Positions 23,790 to 37,572 of a DNA stretch of 64,000 bases are shown here, one piece after another; positions within the stretch are counted from its first letter, which is position 1, and each line of letters begins with the position of its first letter. Source of the DNA: Nothopassalora personata (taxonomy: Eukaryota > Ascomycota > Dothideomycetes > Mycosphaerellales > Mycosphaerellaceae). The translations under genes were made by a program, and so were the position numbers. The DNA is taken from the NCBI GenBank assembly GCA_033816765.1, contig CM066291.1, positions 1,302,001 through 1,366,000 of the forward strand, read 5' to 3'. The notes under the pieces are model-generated. The model searched no databases and had not been told where the DNA came from. It was given only the letters and a program-made list of their open reading frames with translations.

Positions 23790-26700
23790 ATGACAAGCAA
23801 CTCTAATCAATACGCGTACTACTCTTTCCCTCCTACACCAACTAGATCACCACTCGCACGACGACGTCACGCTGCTTCACGATCTTCACGAAGTTCTACT
23901 CCATTGATACCACAGAAATCACAGCAAATGGCTCCATCTCCAGCGGCCGGCAAGCAGCAGACTGCTGCACCCAAGACACCAACCAAGTTGACCAGACGAC
24001 CAGGACAGACACCACAGACTTCTGGACAGCCAGCATCAGGCAACAAGCCAGCTCCGTCAACACCTAAAGCTTCGCAGGCAACGAAGCCAGAATCAAATTC
24101 ACCCCAGTCAAAGCGCCAACTAGGCCAGAAGGCGCAGCAAGCGCAAAGCCAGACAGAGGACGCTGGCAACGATGCCGAGAACCAGGCTCAGCAGGCGCGA
24201 AGCAGCGTCGAGATGAGAGACGATGATGACGAAGATGACGACGGTCCAATGAGCAAGGTTACTCAGGCTGGCCAAAAGGGCAAGGAGGGCCTTGAGCAAG
24301 CACAGCCGGAGCCAATCGACGACGAGGAAGAAGATGATGCCGTCGAAGGCGCTCAGCAATCTGGCAAAGACTTTGGCGAGCAAGCAGAGCAGACCGCCGA
24401 GGATGCTGGCGACGAGGCCGAAGACACCGCGGACGATGCGACAGAGAAAGCAGGTGACACTGTCCAATCCGCTGACGACGACGAACAAGACGATGATGAG
24501 CAGCAGTCTGAGCAACCCGCGGAGAAGCAAGGCAAGGGTGCACTGGACACTGCGAAGAACGCCGCGGGCAAGGCTTCAAACCTTGCAGGCAAAGCCACCA
24601 AAGACCCATCTGGCGCCGCCAAAGATACCAAGCAGGGCGTCGAGGAGACTGCCGATGATGCGAAAGACACCGCCGAGGATGGTGTCGACGAAGGCAAGAA
24701 GGTCGCTGGCGAGACGACCGACGAAGCTGGCGATGCCGCCGAGGGCGCGCAAGACCAGGCTGAGAAGGCCACTTCCAGTGCCAAGGATCAAGCAGGCGAT
24801 GCAGCTGAGGATATCCAGGACCAAGCTGAGGAGACTGCTGATGGCGCGAAGGACCAGGTTGAAGGCGTCACAGATCAAGCTCAAGACGCTGCCAACGGTG
24901 CCAAAACCCAAGCCGAGGAGACTGCTGGCGACGCAAAAGACACAGCTGAGGATGCTACCGGCCAAGATCTGCCGGACACCAATGGCATCCAAGTTCCTGA
25001 AGGCCTTCCAGTTGATCTCTCAAAGCTCAAGGGCCTTGAAGTACAGGAGGATGGCCAGGTCCTGGATAAGGGGGGTAACCCAATCGGCCGCCTCGCCGAG
25101 GGTGACGCAGAAGACCTCGCAGGATACCCCATCGGCGATGATGGTGAGATTCTTGACGACGATGGCGATCTTGTCGGCCGCGTTGAGCTTCTACCTGATG
25201 AAGTCAAGAAGCAGCTTCAAGAAGCACAAGAACAAGGCGAAGAGCTTCCGGAAGGCGCGCAAGATTTCCTCAGCCAGTTTGAGGGTCAAGCCCAAGATGC
25301 CGCTGACGGCATCGAGGAAGAGGTCGACGAATACGCCAACTTGCCACCACTCTCCATCATGGAAGGCCTCACTTGCCAGGTTGACGGTCTGATCTACGAC
25401 TCTGAGGGCAACACCATTGGCCGTGTTGTCGATGGTGACCCACAGGAGCTCCAGAACGCCACTCTCAACGACCAGGGAGAGTTCATCGACCAAGATGGCA
25501 ACGTCGTTGGGTACGCCGAGATCCACGATGACGCCGAGCAGCTTGTCGAGGAGGGCGTCTACGAGGCACGCCAGCAAGCTCAACAAGCCACCGAAGATGC
25601 CGAAGATCAAGTCAACGGTGTTGAGGAGGGCGCTGAGGAGGCTGCTGAAGACGCCCAGCCAGAGGAGATCGAAGATCAGCTTCCTGGTATCGAAGCTCTC
25701 GAAGGCAAGGAGCTCAACGAAGCCGGAGACATCCTCGACGAAGAAGGCAATGTCCTCGGTGGTGTTGAAGACAGCGACCTGCGCGAGAAGATCGCACAGG
25801 GTGAGATCGACCCAAACACGCTCAAGATCGACGAGGAAGGTAACGTTCTGGATGAGAATGGAAACGTTCTCGGAAAGACTGAGCTTGCCGAGGGCGCTGC
25901 TGAGAAGCTCGGCGGTGTCAAGACCCTTCTCGACTTCCGCATCCTCGACGGACGTCGTGTCAACAAGAAGGGCAAGATTCTCGATGATGATGGCGAGGAG
26001 ATAGGAGAGCTCACCGATGGCGATCTCCAAGCTTGCGCTGGCGGCAAAGCCAACGACAAGGGGGAAGTCTATAACAAGAAGGGTGATCTCGTTGGTCACG
26101 TTCGTGTTGTGCCTGGCGAGGCTGCCGAGACGGCCACCAAGGAGCTCCTCGAGGAACTTGGCGAACTTCCAGAGCAACAGGAAGAAGGCGACGAGGACCA
26201 AGAGGAAGAAGGCGAAGAAGGCGAAGAAGGCGAAGAGGAAGGTGAGGCTGAGGAGGACGAGCCTCAATATGAGGAGCCAGAGCTCTCCATCCTCGACGGC
26301 CTCAAGGTCAATAAGAAGGGTCAAGTCCTCAACGAAGATGGCGAGCCAATCGGCGAGCTCACTGCGGGTGAGCTTTCGCAATGCGCTGGCAAGAAGATCA
26401 ATGCCACCGGCGAAGTCCTCGACAAGGACGGAAATGTCATCGGGCACGTACGCACTCTCCCACAGGAAGTCCAGCAAGAGACGCCAGCTGTCTCCATTCT
26501 GGAAGGACTCAAGGTCAACAAGAAGGGCCAAGTTCTCAACGAGGATGGCGAGCCTATCGGCGAGCTCACCAGCGGCGATCTCTCCCAATGTGCGGGCAAG
26601 AAGATCAACAACAAGGGCGATGTTCTTGACGACTCCGGCAACGTTATCGGCTCCGTACGCACTATCCCGTCGGAGAATGAAGAGCAGGATGAAGGGCAAG

Positions 26701-29700
26701 GTGAAGAGCAAGGCGACGAGGCACAAGATGAGGAGGAAGAAGGCGATCAGCTGCCACCTCTTTCAACACTCGAAGGCCTCACTGTTAACAAGCAAGGCAA
26801 GCTCATCAACGACGAGGGCGCCATTGTCGGCGAACTTGTCGAAGGGGATGCGAAGAAGCTGTCGAAGGCTGGCATCACTGCCGACTCCGAAGGCCAGTTC
26901 TGGGACAACAAGGGCCACGTCATTGGTCGCGCAAAGACCTTGCCACTGGAGGATCCCGAGGAGGAGGCGCCATTTGCTGGTCTTGAAGGTCTCCATGTCG
27001 TTGAAGACGGCTGGGTCCAAGACGAAGAGGGCAACACTGTCGGATATCTCACTGAGGGCGACCCGCAGAAGCTCCTCGGTCGCACTGTTGATGAAGACGG
27101 CGATGTCCTTGACAAGAAGGGCTCTGTTGTTGGTCACGCCGAACGGTATGTTCCGGAGGAAGAGGAGCAGCAAGAAGAACAACCTGCCGATCTCTCTTTC
27201 CTCAAGGGCAAGACTGTTACCAAGGCTGGCCTTGTCATTGGCGATGAAGGCATCCCAGTCGCTCGCCTGGTTGAGGGGCAAGCCAAGGAGTTGGCTGGCC
27301 GCCAGCTCGATGACCAGGGCCAGTTCTGGAACGACCAAGGAAAGGTCATTGGCCGTGTCGAGCTCATTCCGGAGGAAGAGCGCGAAGCCAAGCCAGAGGG
27401 CCCATTCGCTGGTCTTGACGACTTGAGAGTCATCGAAGGTGGTAAGATTGCTGATGAGGACGGAAACGTCGTCGGAGAAATCGTCGAAGGTAACCCGAAG
27501 CGTCTCGTTGGCTTGTCTGTTGACGAGGACGGTGACATCGTTGACAAATACGGCAACGTCAAGGGTCATGCTGAGCCACTTCCCGAGGAAGAGCCACTGG
27601 ACTACACGGTTCTCGACGGCCTCACCTTGAATAAGGCTGGCTACGTTGTCGACGAGAACGGCGTACCATACGGCAAGATCGTGGAGGGCAACCCCAACGA
27701 CTTGGCCGGTCGCAAGACTGATGAGAACGGCTACATTTACAACGACACCGGCAAGGTTGTTGGACGATGCGAGCCGCTCCCAGAAGAGGAGCGCGTACAG
27801 AAGACCGGTGGCGCCTTCCAAGGCCTTGAGGGCCTGCATGTCATCGAGGATGGAAAAGTTGCTGATGCCAATGACAACGTCGTTGGTCAGATATCCGAGG
27901 GAGATCCAAAGAAGCTTCTCGGAATGCGTGTCGACGAGGATGGCGACATCCTTGACAAATTCGGAAACGTCAAGGGGCACGCAGAGCCTCTTCCAGATGA
28001 GCAGGAGGTCGACTACTCCATCTTGGACGGTCTCACTCTCAACAAGCAAGGCTTCGCAGTCGATGCCAACGGTGTACCATTCGGTCGTCTTGTCGAGGGC
28101 AACGCCAACGAGCTCGCAGGAAGACAGTGCGACGAGCAAGGTTACCTGTACAACGACCGCGGCAAGCCTGTCGGTCGCTGTGAGCCAATCCCAGAAGAGG
28201 AGCGTGTCGCCAAGCCAGAAGGCCCATTCGCCGGACTCGAGGGTCTTCACGTTGTTAAGGGGGGCAAGGTCGAAGACGAGAATGGCAATGTCGTTGGTGA
28301 GATCACCGAGGGTGATGCCAAACGCTTGGTCGGCATGAAGGTCGATGAGGATGGTGATATCATCGATAAGTTCGGAAATACCAAGGGCCACGCTGAACCG
28401 CTCGAGGAAGAGGAAGAGCAGCCACTCGACAACAGTGCTCTTGAGGGCAAGTACCTCAACAAGCAAGGCTACGTCGTCGATGAGAAGGGTATCCCCTTCG
28501 GACGTCTTGTCGAAGGCAACGCCACTGAGCTCGCTGGTCGTAAGTGTGACGAGAATGGATACATCTACGGCGACACTGGCAAGGTCGTGGGTCGCTGCGA
28601 GATCCTGCCCGAGAACGAGCGTGTTGCACGCGCAGAAGGTCCATTCGCCGGTCTTACGGGACTCCGAGTGGTCAAGGACGGGTACGTCGAGGACGAAGAC
28701 AGCAACCGTGTTGGCTACATCACAGAAGGTGACGCGAAGAGACTGGTAGGTCTCCATGTCGATGAAGATGGTGATATTATCGACAAGTACGGTAATGTCA
28801 AGGGGCATGCCGAGCCTTACGACGAGCCAGAGGAAGAGCAGCAAGACCTATCGAGACTCAACGGCACCACAGTCAACAAGGCTGGATATGCGGTTGACGG
28901 CAGTGGACAGGTCATTGGCCGTGTCGTCGAAGGTGACCCGAACATCATGATCGGCAAGAAAGTTGATGGTCAAGGTCAAATCTGGGACGACTCTGGCAAT
29001 GTCATCGGTCGCTGCGAGATCGTCACCGGTGTGCGGAGCGAGGAAGGTCCATTCGCTGGCTTCGAAGGACTCCAGATCAACAAGGACGGCACTGTCACAA
29101 CGCCAGCAGGCGACATCGTCGGTCGTGTTGTCGAGGGCGATATCAAGAAGCTCCTCGGACACACGGTCGATGAGGATGGAGACATCACCGACAAGAACGG
29201 CAACACCATCGGAAAGGCCGAGAGATGGGAGCCGGAGGAGAAGGAGCGCCGCATCAACCCAATGTCTGGCAGACGTGTCAACAAAGAGGGTGAGGTCCGT
29301 GACGAGAACGGTGACCTCCTCGGCAAGCTCACCATGGGTGACCTTGGTCACTGCGTCGGCCAAGAGATTGATGACGCCGGCAATGTCGTCGATGTCGAAG
29401 GCAACAAGATCGGTGAGGTCACCCTGATCGAGAACATCGCCGAAGATGAGTACGAAGGCCCAAGCGAAGAGGAGCTTGAGGAAGCTCGCAAGCGTGAGGA
29501 AGAGAGGCAAATCGCCGAGAAGATGTCCAGCATCTGCTCGCAGACTCTCGACAGGATGCAGCCCATCTGCAAGCAGATCAAGGACTACATGGAGAAGGCC
29601 GACTCCACACCCAAGGACGAGCTCGACGAAGAAGAACTCGTCAACAACGTCAAGCCTCTCATCGAAGAAGGCGGCCGCATCCTCCAGGAGTGCAATGGCT

Positions 29701-30461
29701 CCCTCCGCGGCCTCGACCCAGATGGCAAGATCGCTGCCCAAGCCAAGGGTCGGGCAGGCACAGGTGAAGCCACCCCAGAAGAGTTCCGTCTCGCGGAGAC
29801 TCTCAAGGAACTCACCACCACCGTCGTCACCACCATCGACGACGCGAAGAAGAAGCTCAACAACATGCCTCACGCCAAGAAGAAGCTGAACCCGCTGTGG
29901 GGCCTGATGACCCAGCCACTCTTCCAGATTCTGGCCGCCGTCGGTCTCCTTCTTGCCGGTGTGCTCGGTCTGGTAGGTCAACTCCTCAACGGTCTCGGCC
30001 TGGGAGGTCTCGTCAACGGCCTCCTCGGCGGTCTCGGCATCAACAAACTCCTCGCGTCTTTCGGCCTCATGGACGACAAGAAGAAGGGCGGTGACAAGAA
30101 GGGTGGTAACAAGCTGCAGTCGCTACCGATCGTCGGTGGTCTCTTCGGCAGCAGTAAGTAAACCTCCTCATCGTCTGCTTCGTCACATACACACTGCATC
30201 ACTCTCCTTACCGCGGGGTCGCTGCTGCGGCAGTGAGTGTTTCTGGTGGTGCGCGCGAGAGAGTGAGTGAGCGAGTTGTCGAACGAGCAAGCACGCGACT
30301 CTAGAATTTTCTAATGTACCTTTTGCTTCTTAGACAACAACGACAAGAAGACGAAGGATGAGAAACGGTCGGAGGAGATTGAGGATACCCTCAACAAGGC
30401 CGATGCGATGGACGAGATCAACAGGCAGGGAGGTCCGATGGCTGTGATGGTTGAGACGTAA
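23790..30461 (+). CDS. Giant DUF3659 repeat / LEA-like protein
   Basis: Exons 23790..30153 and 30334..30461 (intron GTAAGT...CTTAG, 180 nt) give about 2163 aa. Layout: disordered Ser/Pro/Gln N-terminus (1-125); acidic tract; late-embryogenesis-abundant-like helical repeats rich in Ala, Glu, Asp, Gln and Lys (about 150-400, with recurrent KDQAEDTA-type 11-mers); about 19 DUF3659 modules of roughly 58-60 aa (about 405-1890), each of the form 'L.GL.V...G.V.DE.G..(V/I)G...EG....L.G..VDE.G...D..GN..G.AE'; a helical C-terminal domain with conserved Cys (CSQTLDRMQPICKQIKDYM), likely DUF6987; then a Gly/Leu-rich hydrophobic segment (about 2030-2090) that may insert in membrane; and a short charged tail added by exon 2. 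DUF3659 proteins are fungal and of unknown biochemical role; LEA-like repeats suggest desiccation or stress protection. Confidence 0.92.
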
Positions 30462-31610
<1,149 letters not shown>

Positions 31611-32798
31611 CTATCGCTGGCCTTTCTTTCCAGTGCCATCACTGTCGTCGTCACCATCTCCCACATCAAACACATGCCGCTCAGTGGCGTCTTCGTCGTC
31701 TGTGTATTCGTCCCCGTAGCCGTTCTCCAGACCTGCTTCGTCTCCGTAAGTCGGATGTAACGAAATATCGCTCCTACTGCTGCGCAGCACGTTCCTTGTC
31801 TCTCGCTCGTCCTCGTCATCGATATAGTCTGGATCATCTTCGCTCTCTCGCCGTCCAGAGGTGTCTGCAGCAGCCGCTTCCGCCTCAAGCTGCTTCGCTC
31901 GTGCCTTTGTCCGGGTATAGATGACGTATCCCGTGCCTACGCCCAGCGCCATACCGATGACGATGCTGAGGTAGCTGATGATCCTGGCGCCTGTGTCCAT
32001 CTTTTCGTCCGAGTCGGCTAGAGCTCCTATCCTGCTTCCAATGAATACGTGCAACAGCAACTTCGGCGAAGCAATCGCTGTTGCCAGCATAAAGTTCTGC
32101 CATGTCACGGTCGGGATCGTGCTGATAGCGCCGTTCGCGAAAGAGTAGGGCAATGGACACAGCCGGACCATGATTAGCAGCTTCAAACCGTCATGCTTAA
32201 GCACGAGCGACAGCGCCGCAAAGTCACTGTTCTTCTCCGTCATCCTGCTCACGAAGTTCTTAAGCACCGATCGCGATGCAATGAAAGAAGCTGTCGATCC
32301 CACTACTGTCGCGGTCGCCATAATGAACCATCCCTTCATGCCAAAGACGAAGCCTGCAATGGTCACGCAGGTCGAGTACCCGATCATAGGAGGAAAGGAG
32401 ACGAAGAATGTCATGAGCCAAAGAATCAGCCAGCCTCCGGGCAGATTCCTCCACTTCTCGGCGGCTGGTTCCAGAGCCGCGAAGATCCTGGAGCCGTAGA
32501 CTAGGAACAGGATGAACAGCGCGGTTGTGATGAGCCACGCGACCACCAGTCCTCCTTGTTGTAAGGGCGACAATCGCGCCCATTGCCGCATTGCTCGGCC
32601 ATTCCACTTCTCAGCCGTCTGCATCCATTTCGCCTGGATGCCCCGCGGTCGCGATAGCGTTGGTGAGGCGTCCATGGAGCGCCGACTCCATATCGGCGAG
32701 CTCGATCTTCGCGACGCGCTGACAGGGAGAATGTGGTCGTTGTCGTCGAATTGGTCGGCGAGCGCTCTCGCTGTCGATGTCCACTCGGCGTGAGCCAT
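31611..32798 (-). CDS. TVP38: Tvp38-like Golgi membrane protein (VTT/DedA family)
   Basis: An intronless 395-aa protein. Seen: a cytosolic Ser-rich N-terminus, a first membrane segment (GGLVVAWLITTALFILFLVY, about 82-101), then the VTT (SNARE-associated) domain of about 120-290 with the signature GYSTCVTIAGFVFGMKG, the re-entrant glycine-rich FIASRSVLK block and VRLCPLPYSFANGAIS (the PxPxxxxN/G motif conserved in DedA/TMEM41/VMP1 relatives). The last membrane helix is about 275-300; the C-terminal 95 residues are acidic (DDPDYIDDEDER). Yeast Tvp38 sits in Tlg2 compartments of the Golgi; the superfamily includes lipid scramblases, so a lipid-scrambling role is plausible but inferred. Confidence 0.92.
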   Translation of the reverse strand: MAHAEWTSTARALADQFDDNDHILPVSASRRSSSPIWSRRSMDASPTLSRPRGIQAKWMQTAEKWNGRAMRQWARLSPLQQGGLVVAWLITTALFILFLVYGSRIFAALEPAAEKWRNLPGGWLILWLMTFFVSFPPMIGYSTCVTIAGFVFGMKGWFIMATATVVGSTASFIASRSVLKNFVSRMTEKNSDFAALSLVLKHDGLKLLIMVRLCPLPYSFANGAISTIPTVTWQNFMLATAIASPKLLLHVFIGSRIGALADSDEKMDTGARIISYLSIVIGMALGVGTGYVIYTRTKARAKQLEAEAAAADTSGRRESEDDPDYIDDEDERETRNVLRSSRSDISLHPTYGDEAGLENGYGDEYTDDEDATERHVFDVGDGDDDSDGTGKKGQR

Positions 32799-33362
32799 GG
32801 TGGACGGACGGAGGTGATGGGTGGGCGATTGAGATCGGGGTCAGGCTGGCATGAGAATGAAACACTACCAGATCAGTCTACTAGGCAGCCATATCCCGGT
32901 GTGCTGTTGATAGAAATGGATCCTCATGCACACGACCAGCGTGCTATGTCAGGAACCGCTGCACGATGCTGACAATCGTGTTCGAAACGAGATCCACGTC
33001 ACCGGCGGCAGGCTTGCCACGTGGATGTGGATCTCGCTCTTTTCCATGGGTCTCGACTCTTATCCTACCTGGACGTCGGGATATATGCCGAAAAATGAGC
33101 CGTCCAATATGCTGCTATAGTTACCTTCATCTCTGGAGAACGTCGTAGTGCGCATGTCTCGGAGGATAGGACGAGATGACATTCTCGAAGCGTACGGCTA
33201 CGTTTCCGCTGCATGACGATCCCCATGCGGTACCGGCATCAGCAGTCGTACACTCCCCTTCACGTTGAGGTGACATGCATGTTGCGGTACAGCTCGTGAC
33301 CTCCTGATTATGCTCATCAACTACTTGCACTCCAAACTGCCCATGTTCACCAGCAAACGAAT
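32799..33362. other. Divergent intergenic region upstream of TVP38 and the lyase relic
   Basis: Holds the TVP38 promoter (-) and the former promoter of the broken lyase gene (+). No gene or repeat seen. Confidence 0.5.
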
Positions 33363-33556
33363 ATGCCAGTCAGCGCTATCGATTGCCTCCTCTTCAAAGA
33401 CCTCTTCGGCACAGAGGACATCAGGAAGATTTTCGAGGATAAGAAGTACATCGACTACTGCGTACTCGTGGAGAAGAACCTAGCGAGCGCTCAAGCATTT
33501 CACCAAGTGATCCCATACGATGCCGCGGAACAGATCAGCTTCCAATGTGGCGAAGA
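33363..33556 (+). pseudogene. N-terminal relic of an adenylosuccinate-lyase/CMLE-family enzyme
   Basis: From an ATG at 33363 about 64 codons read like the start of the aspartase/fumarase superfamily branch that holds adenylosuccinate lyase and 3-carboxymuconate cycloisomerase: SAIDCLLFKDLFGTEDIRKI, then LVEKNLASAQA and VIPYDAAEQIS. This matches the family's first helices (dimer side). At about 33550-33556 the resemblance ends, and the sequence becomes the antisense of the hexokinase 3' end. None of the three conserved catalytic regions is present, so this cannot make an enzyme. The frame happens to stay open to 33713, inside hexokinase. I infer a deletion that removed the rest of a convergent gene. 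The ATG and a normal upstream sequence remain, so it may still be transcribed. Confidence 0.72.
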
Positions 33557-35056
33557 TCAAGCACCAATACCGCTTCCATCCTCTGCGCTCGTCATAGTGA
33601 TTGGATCCTCCTTCCTGTCCTTTGGCCATCCGATTACCTCACCCAAAGCATCCGCCCATCGCTTCTTGAATTTGGGATGCTTGTTGGCCACGCTGCCATC
33701 AGCGGCGACATGACCTTGCGTGATACCCTTCATTCGGCATATTGCAGCGATGCCACATGTGCAAAGCCTCGCGCCCCGGATTGCGATGGCTTCTGCGAGA
33801 CGTTTCGAGACTGTCATTTCATCGTCTGTGGCGTCGATGTTGAGGAGTTCTTTGTATCGCTGCTTGGAGTTTGACATATTCGTTGACGTGTCGTCTTCAA
33901 GCAGCGAGAGGAACCCAGTGTCGAGGACATAAGGTGTACGTAGCTTCTCGATTGGTTGGTCCTTGAAGATAAGGCCTTGATCGTGCAGATCTACAATGGC
34001 TAGACGAAAGATCTCTCCGAGGTAGTGACCTGCGCTGAGTTTCTCGAAAGTCTGTTGACCTGGTTTGGGGGACTCTTTGTCGATTTGGATATCGTACTTT
34101 GTTCGTGGTAGGACTCTGTGCTGGTCATCGAAAGCGCCGTATTCACAGTTGATGGCCATTTTGCGGTCTCGCGGCACTTCCGAGGGCAGCTTTGGTATGG
34201 AGCTGCAGTCTTCCATGTATGCAGCATTACAGCCCGTCCCGAAGATCGCGCCAACGATGGTGTCCGGGTCGTGGTACGCAGATGCAACCATGTCGCCGGT
34301 AGTGTCGTTGATCAGCGCTACCAACCGGACAGGAAGGTTCTACTCAATCGTTAGCGCAAGCCCGAGGGACACAAGAATATCATGCTCACCCGCTCTTCCA
34401 TCGCTTTGCGTAGCTGGCCGGCAACATCTTCAGCCTCGACACCTTTGATGTCAAGCCCCTTTGTCCATCTCTGCAGAATCCCATGATCGATGTAATGCTG
34501 TGTGGCCGGATAGGAGAAAGTGAAGCCGAAGGGTAGCGGCTGCTCTGCTGTGCCACCAAGACCATGCTTCTTGATGAAGTCCCGAAGGGAGTCTGCTACG
34601 TTGTTCCACAGCGCATCTGCAGTGCCAGTCCTGATCTCTGAGGGTAGCTTATAGGAGTCCTGAATCATGTCTGTCTTCATTCCGCGTCCGTTGAGCGTGA
34701 TCCAGCAGACTCGTATGTTGGTACCACCCAAGTCCATCGCCAGAAAAGATCCCGCCTCGTCGCCTGTAGGTGAGTCGAAGACCCAGGTGAGGTTCATTGG
34801 AATGGTACAGCCATCTGCTTCCAGGCCTGCTTTGAGATCGTGCGCAAAAGCATCCACTATCTCGTGCAATTTCGCTGTGTTAACCTCAAAGACTTTCTCT
34901 ATTTGTTGGAGGGCAAATTCTACGTCCGCAGGGAGTTCTCCTCGCTCGCCGCGAGCATCGTGCAGTAGCGCATCGAAAGCCATTGCTGTTGGTGTAGCAG
35001 AAGGTCAAATGTAGGAGGAATGCTTTACTTAGCTTGACACCTTCAAAGCGGCTCAT
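33557..35056 (-). CDS. Hexokinase (three exons), C-terminus slightly clipped
   Basis: Exons 35056..35029 (tentative), 34985..34390 and 34339..33557 give 468 aa. It phosphorylates hexoses with ATP at the entry of glycolysis. Seen: LAMDLGGTNIRV (phosphate-1), LPFGFTFSYPATQHYIDHGI (sugar binding), ALINDTTGDMVAS with the catalytic-base Asp, GAIFGTGCNAAYME (phosphate-2), the GAFDDQHRVLPRTKYD and ESPKPGQQTFEKLSAGHYLG blocks, and VAADGSVANKHPKF (adenosine). The N-terminal QIEKVFEVNTAKLHEIVDAF is hexokinase-like rather than glucokinase-like. The first exon would add nine residues (MSRFEGVKL) across a 43-nt intron; without it the ATG at 34983 works. The frame stops right after GSGIGA, where relatives continue for roughly ten or more residues; the last helix is trimmed at the junction with the lyase relic. 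Activity is likely but unproven. Confidence 0.85.
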
Positions 35057-37572
35057 CAGCACATATACTATCGATTAGTCGGCGGTCCGGATGCACTGCG
35101 GCTGCCATTCGTTGGATGTCGCATTACTCTTGCTTTACCATGATGTGACATCATTTCTGTTGGCACCCATGTCTGCTTTTGAGCACAGTCAGTATACATA
35201 CACGAGCCAGTTCGATACTCCCAACTCCGGACAACATCGTCGTTGAATTTATTCGCTCCGAGGGAGAGCGTGTGCCACAATCCCATGGAGGTGATGATGA
35301 TTAGGATAATTATATTCCAGTCGTGCCTTCCCAAGCCCTGCAAGAGTCTGAACACTGTCCGACAGCACTTGGAAGGCAAGCATCGATGCTGATCGGGCCG
35401 AGAGGGTATCGCAGCATCGCAGTCGATACGAGCGTGGACTGTGAACAGCCTTCCGTTAACATATGAACGCATTTGATGCGCAAGGGAGATCTCCAAAGCT
35501 CTCTGGCAACGGAGCATACGCGTACAAAAGAATGCAAGCATAGTCTCATGGCTCGGCCAGAGATAGTTCACCACAAGATGTGCACGAAGCATGATGACGA
35601 AGTGGAGTTTGAAAGAAGGTGAAGACGGAGTGGGTGTACTGAGGCAAGAACGAGCTGAATCAGCCCGCGGACATCCTCGGAGCTTTCACGCGAAAAGCAG
35701 AATTTCTCCTCAACATTTTCTCTTTCACGCCATCAACACCATCAAGACATCCATCACCTGCATCTTGCCACGCCGGAAAACAGCCTGCGACCTGCAGCCG
35801 ACCTCTTTCTCTGATTGCCGCCGACTGGTCAAGCAGCGGAATGCGTCATGGACGGAAATGCGCGAAAAGGTAAGCACGAGACGTCCTCCACCACCATAAA
35901 TAACCATCACATGATGATTTCCTTTACATTTACTTTTTTCTGGTACCTCTTAGTAAGTAAACCTCCAACCAGATGAGACTGAGCGATACAAGTCCTAACC
36001 TTCGCTTTTAGTGTCAGAAACCTTCGGGCTTCGATGATCTATATGGACTTCTGAACCATCCTCAATTTCGACGCTCCTGCAAATTGCACTTCGAAGGGGT
36101 TGCACGGCTGACTGTCGAAGTAATAGGTTCCTCTTCGGACAACACATGATGCAGCTGTACAGTGGCACTGTCATCAGTCAGTGCATGGCGAGTTTCGATG
36201 AAATCGCGGTCTGACAGCAGTACTACCACGAAGCGCTGGACCAGGCACGGTAGGTCCCGAATTTGAGCGCCGTTTGTGCGTCGCACTGCCCACGTCCAGC
36301 ATACTGGAACAGCAGGACCATCCATTGTGTTCCGCATGGACATATTCTGAGATATCTTATCAATCACATTCCTTCCCCTTCAGTAAAGTGCTATATTGCT
36401 CCAGGCACCGCCTCACGTGAGATGCGACATTTTGTGACGCCTCAAAGTGTCGGCGAATGAGGATCATCAACGTTGCCAATGCGAATCCCGTTGACGCTTC
36501 ACCTCGAGCTTGTTGTGGTCGCGGCTGTCGGCACGTCCCCGCCCACTGCAACATCGGCGCGGTCTTCTCCATGTGGACGCGTGGCGCTGTATTCGTGAAA
36601 TGGACCGACGCGCAGTGTGAAAATTCAGAAACAGTACGTGGACTGCAGCATGAGTATGCATGCATAGCAGGACAGCGCGAGTGTTGTTGTACAGCGCCGA
36701 GCGTCAACAAGCACCATTGTTTCGCTTGGATCACAGCGGGAAGTCTGTCCTTTGTTTAGCAACCACTGCAGCACGACGTTGGAAGAGGGAGGAGGTTGTT
36801 GATGACACAGGTGAGATTTAAGACTCAGCGCCGTTCACATGGATGGCGTTCGAGACCGTTTCGATGGACAGGCCGTGCTTGCATTCCAGTCCATGCCACG
36901 GGGGCCGACACATTCATTCAATCGATGATGATCGCAGCTATGTGACCAAACCACGTTACTGTACTGTACATGTACCACATTACGCGGCGGTGCAGCAAGC
37001 GCATGAGGCGGTCCACATGCGGCGCTTGAGCAATTCTCTCTCTCTTGTCGCCACTCGCCCGCCCACAGCATTCGTCGTCGGCGAGTCCACGATAACCAGC
37101 GATCGCCGAGCTTTAATCTCGGCTGCCACCCGTCCGGCAGTAGCGGGCCACATCGGGTACCTGATTCGCGCACGACCACGACGCTTCGGACTGGGGGGGG
37201 GCTGCAAATTAGATCACGTTTCACGCCGACAACTCTCCCTCCCTCCCTCCTCCTCCTCCTCCTCGCACCCTGCTGAGAGGCGCTCGGATTGTTTTCTTTC
37301 TCCCTCACCATCGCAGCCTCACCCCAAGTCGATCATTAATACCACGCCACACCAGTCACTCGTTCACCACCTCAGGTGCTGGCATCACGGCAAGCAACAA
37401 CATCCAACAAACCGTCAAAGCAATACCAATAGCCGTAGACAGTAGCGCCCACTTCAGGAGAGCTTGGATCACCCCAGCCGCGAGATACCCAACAACGACC
37501 CCCTTCTTGGAATTTACACGACCGGCAACCCATTTGGAAGGACTTCGATAACGCGACCACGTCAGAAACACG
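35057..37572. other. Long divergent intergenic region between hexokinase and TOS1
   Basis: 2.5 kb with many short frames on both strands and no recognisable product. A nine-base G run is at 37193-37201 and a CCT-rich tract (CCTCCCTCCCTCC, then CTC repeats) at about 37229-37264, a pyrimidine tract of the kind common upstream of highly expressed fungal genes such as the following TOS1. Confidence 0.45.

Noticed and set aside
25191..29981. Very long minus-strand frames (511, 693 and 377 codons) opposite the DUF3659 gene
   Set aside because: They mirror the repeated, biased codons of the real gene, show no domains beyond a reflected periodicity, and have no independent start or splice context.
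35840..36150. Possible two-exon small gene (ATG at about 35848, acceptor near 36011)
   Set aside because: The splice that looks best puts the second exon out of frame and ends after a few codons.
36835..37445. Overlapping 158- and 200-codon frames on both strands upstream of TOS1
   Set aside because: Low-complexity Arg/Ser/Pro translations of a pyrimidine-rich promoter, without domain or splice support.
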